A DNA stretch of 46,787 nt from Alphaproteobacteria bacterium SS10 (GTDB lineage: Bacteria > Pseudomonadota > Alphaproteobacteria > TMED2). The stretch is from contig JAHCML010000009.1 in assembly GCA_019192455.1 (NCBI GenBank), positions 150,913 to 197,699 on the forward strand, in the 5' to 3' direction. The notes under the pieces are model-generated. The model was not told the DNA's origin and ran no database searches. It saw only the letters and a list, made by a program, of their open reading frames with translations. A program made the translations under genes and the position numbers. The first letter of the stretch is position 1, and every line of letters begins with the position of its first letter. This document shows positions 46,455-46,787 of the stretch, piece after piece.

Positions 46455-46787
46455 ATGAAAGAAACTGATGCTTCATACCGAGTGGAAACCGATGATATCG
46501 GCATGATTTACGTGCCGAGCCATGCGGCTTTCGGCGCCCAAACCCAACGTGCGGTTGATCTGTTCTCCGTCTATGGCGCCAATCGGCTCTGCGCCTATCC
46601 CCGGCTGATCGATGCGATGTTGTTCATCAAGATCGCCGCCGCCCGGACCAATGTGGCCATCGGTGAGTTAGAGCGGCACCACGGCGATGCGATCATCGCC
46701 GCCGCCCAAACGCTGCTTGAGCATCGGCTGCCCGAAACCTTCCCGGTTCATGCCTTCCATGGCGGGGGCGGTATCGCGACCAACATG
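46455..46787 (+). CDS. Aspartase/fumarase-family lyase, N-terminal part, cut by window edge
   Basis: Translating from ATG 46455 gives 111 residues open to the edge: YRVETDDIGMIYVPSHAAFG followed by AQTQRAVDLFSVYG, then IAAARTNVAIGELERHHGDA and a final HAFHGGGGIATNM. This matches class II fumarase/aspartate ammonia-lyase N-termini, in which the last block is the GSxGTSTNMN substrate loop. Here it reads GGGGIATNM, so the substrate may not be aspartate. An in-frame ATG at 46401 would add 18 residues. It is divergent from the LysR gene. Confidence 0.8.
   Translation, partial: MKETDASYRVETDDIGMIYVPSHAAFGAQTQRAVDLFSVYGANRLCAYPRLIDAMLFIKIAAARTNVAIGELERHHGDAIIAAAQTLLEHRLPETFPVHAFHGGGGIATNM

Noticed and set aside
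1-46787. tRNA genes, rRNA genes and CRISPR arrays
   Set aside because: None seen on either strand by eye.

Overview
The window looks like chromosomal DNA of a GC-rich alphaproteobacterium, probably of the Rhodospirillales type. The evidence is the dnaK-dnaJ-dapB order, nth beside DUF2244 and EI24-domain genes, an alphaproteobacterial PfkB adenosine kinase, D-glycerate dehydrogenase divergent from an SH3 protein, and a fabA-fabB-fabI operon. This assignment is inferred from gene content; there is no rRNA gene in the window. I saw no tRNA, CRISPR array, transposase or integrase.

Layout. 1-3805: end of dnaK, dnaJ and dapB, with a sulfotransferase-like gene inserted on the opposite strand. 3818-6304: an 828-residue FkbM-methyltransferase/sulfotransferase-like fusion whose C-terminus is a paralogue of that inserted gene. 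6378-10897: DNA repair and housekeeping (AraC-MGMT protein, DUF2244, nth, lipoprotein, EI24 protein, adenosine kinase). 10911-18530: a quinone-oxidoreductase-like gene with divergent LysR, a YejA-like solute-binding protein, a Pat-like CoA ligase/acetyltransferase broken by an in-frame TAG, and D-glycerate dehydrogenase. 18754-22320: SH3 protein and unsaturated/saturated fatty acid synthesis (fabA, fabB, fabI). 22349-26825: an unrecognised soluble protein and a three-gene envelope cluster in which the first and third proteins share a C-terminal domain.

26910-44409 carries leucine degradation: mccB, liuC and mccA at 26.9-33.2 kb and isovaleryl-CoA dehydrogenase at 43.2 kb. The set is interrupted by a cyclic-nucleotide-domain thioredoxin-reductase-like gene and by about 10 kb of accessory material. 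That accessory block (33.9-43.0 kb) is the most unusual part. Two paralogous methyltransferases with a conserved NPYPRW motif, the second broken by an in-frame TGA, bracket or adjoin five diverged copies of a small protein that I do not recognise. Each copy has a signal peptide, a periplasmic domain with HPDLLD-, N-G-E/D-L- and WW-type motifs, and one C-terminal membrane helix; four of them end in an Arg-rich cytoplasmic tail. A 571-base gap before the first copy folds into several good hairpins, and an 11-bp perfect inverted repeat precedes the third copy.

44416-46787: a strongly AT-rich HEPN-type gene (probable recent acquisition), a GcvA-like LysR regulator and the divergent 5' end of an aspartase/fumarase-family gene that runs off the window.
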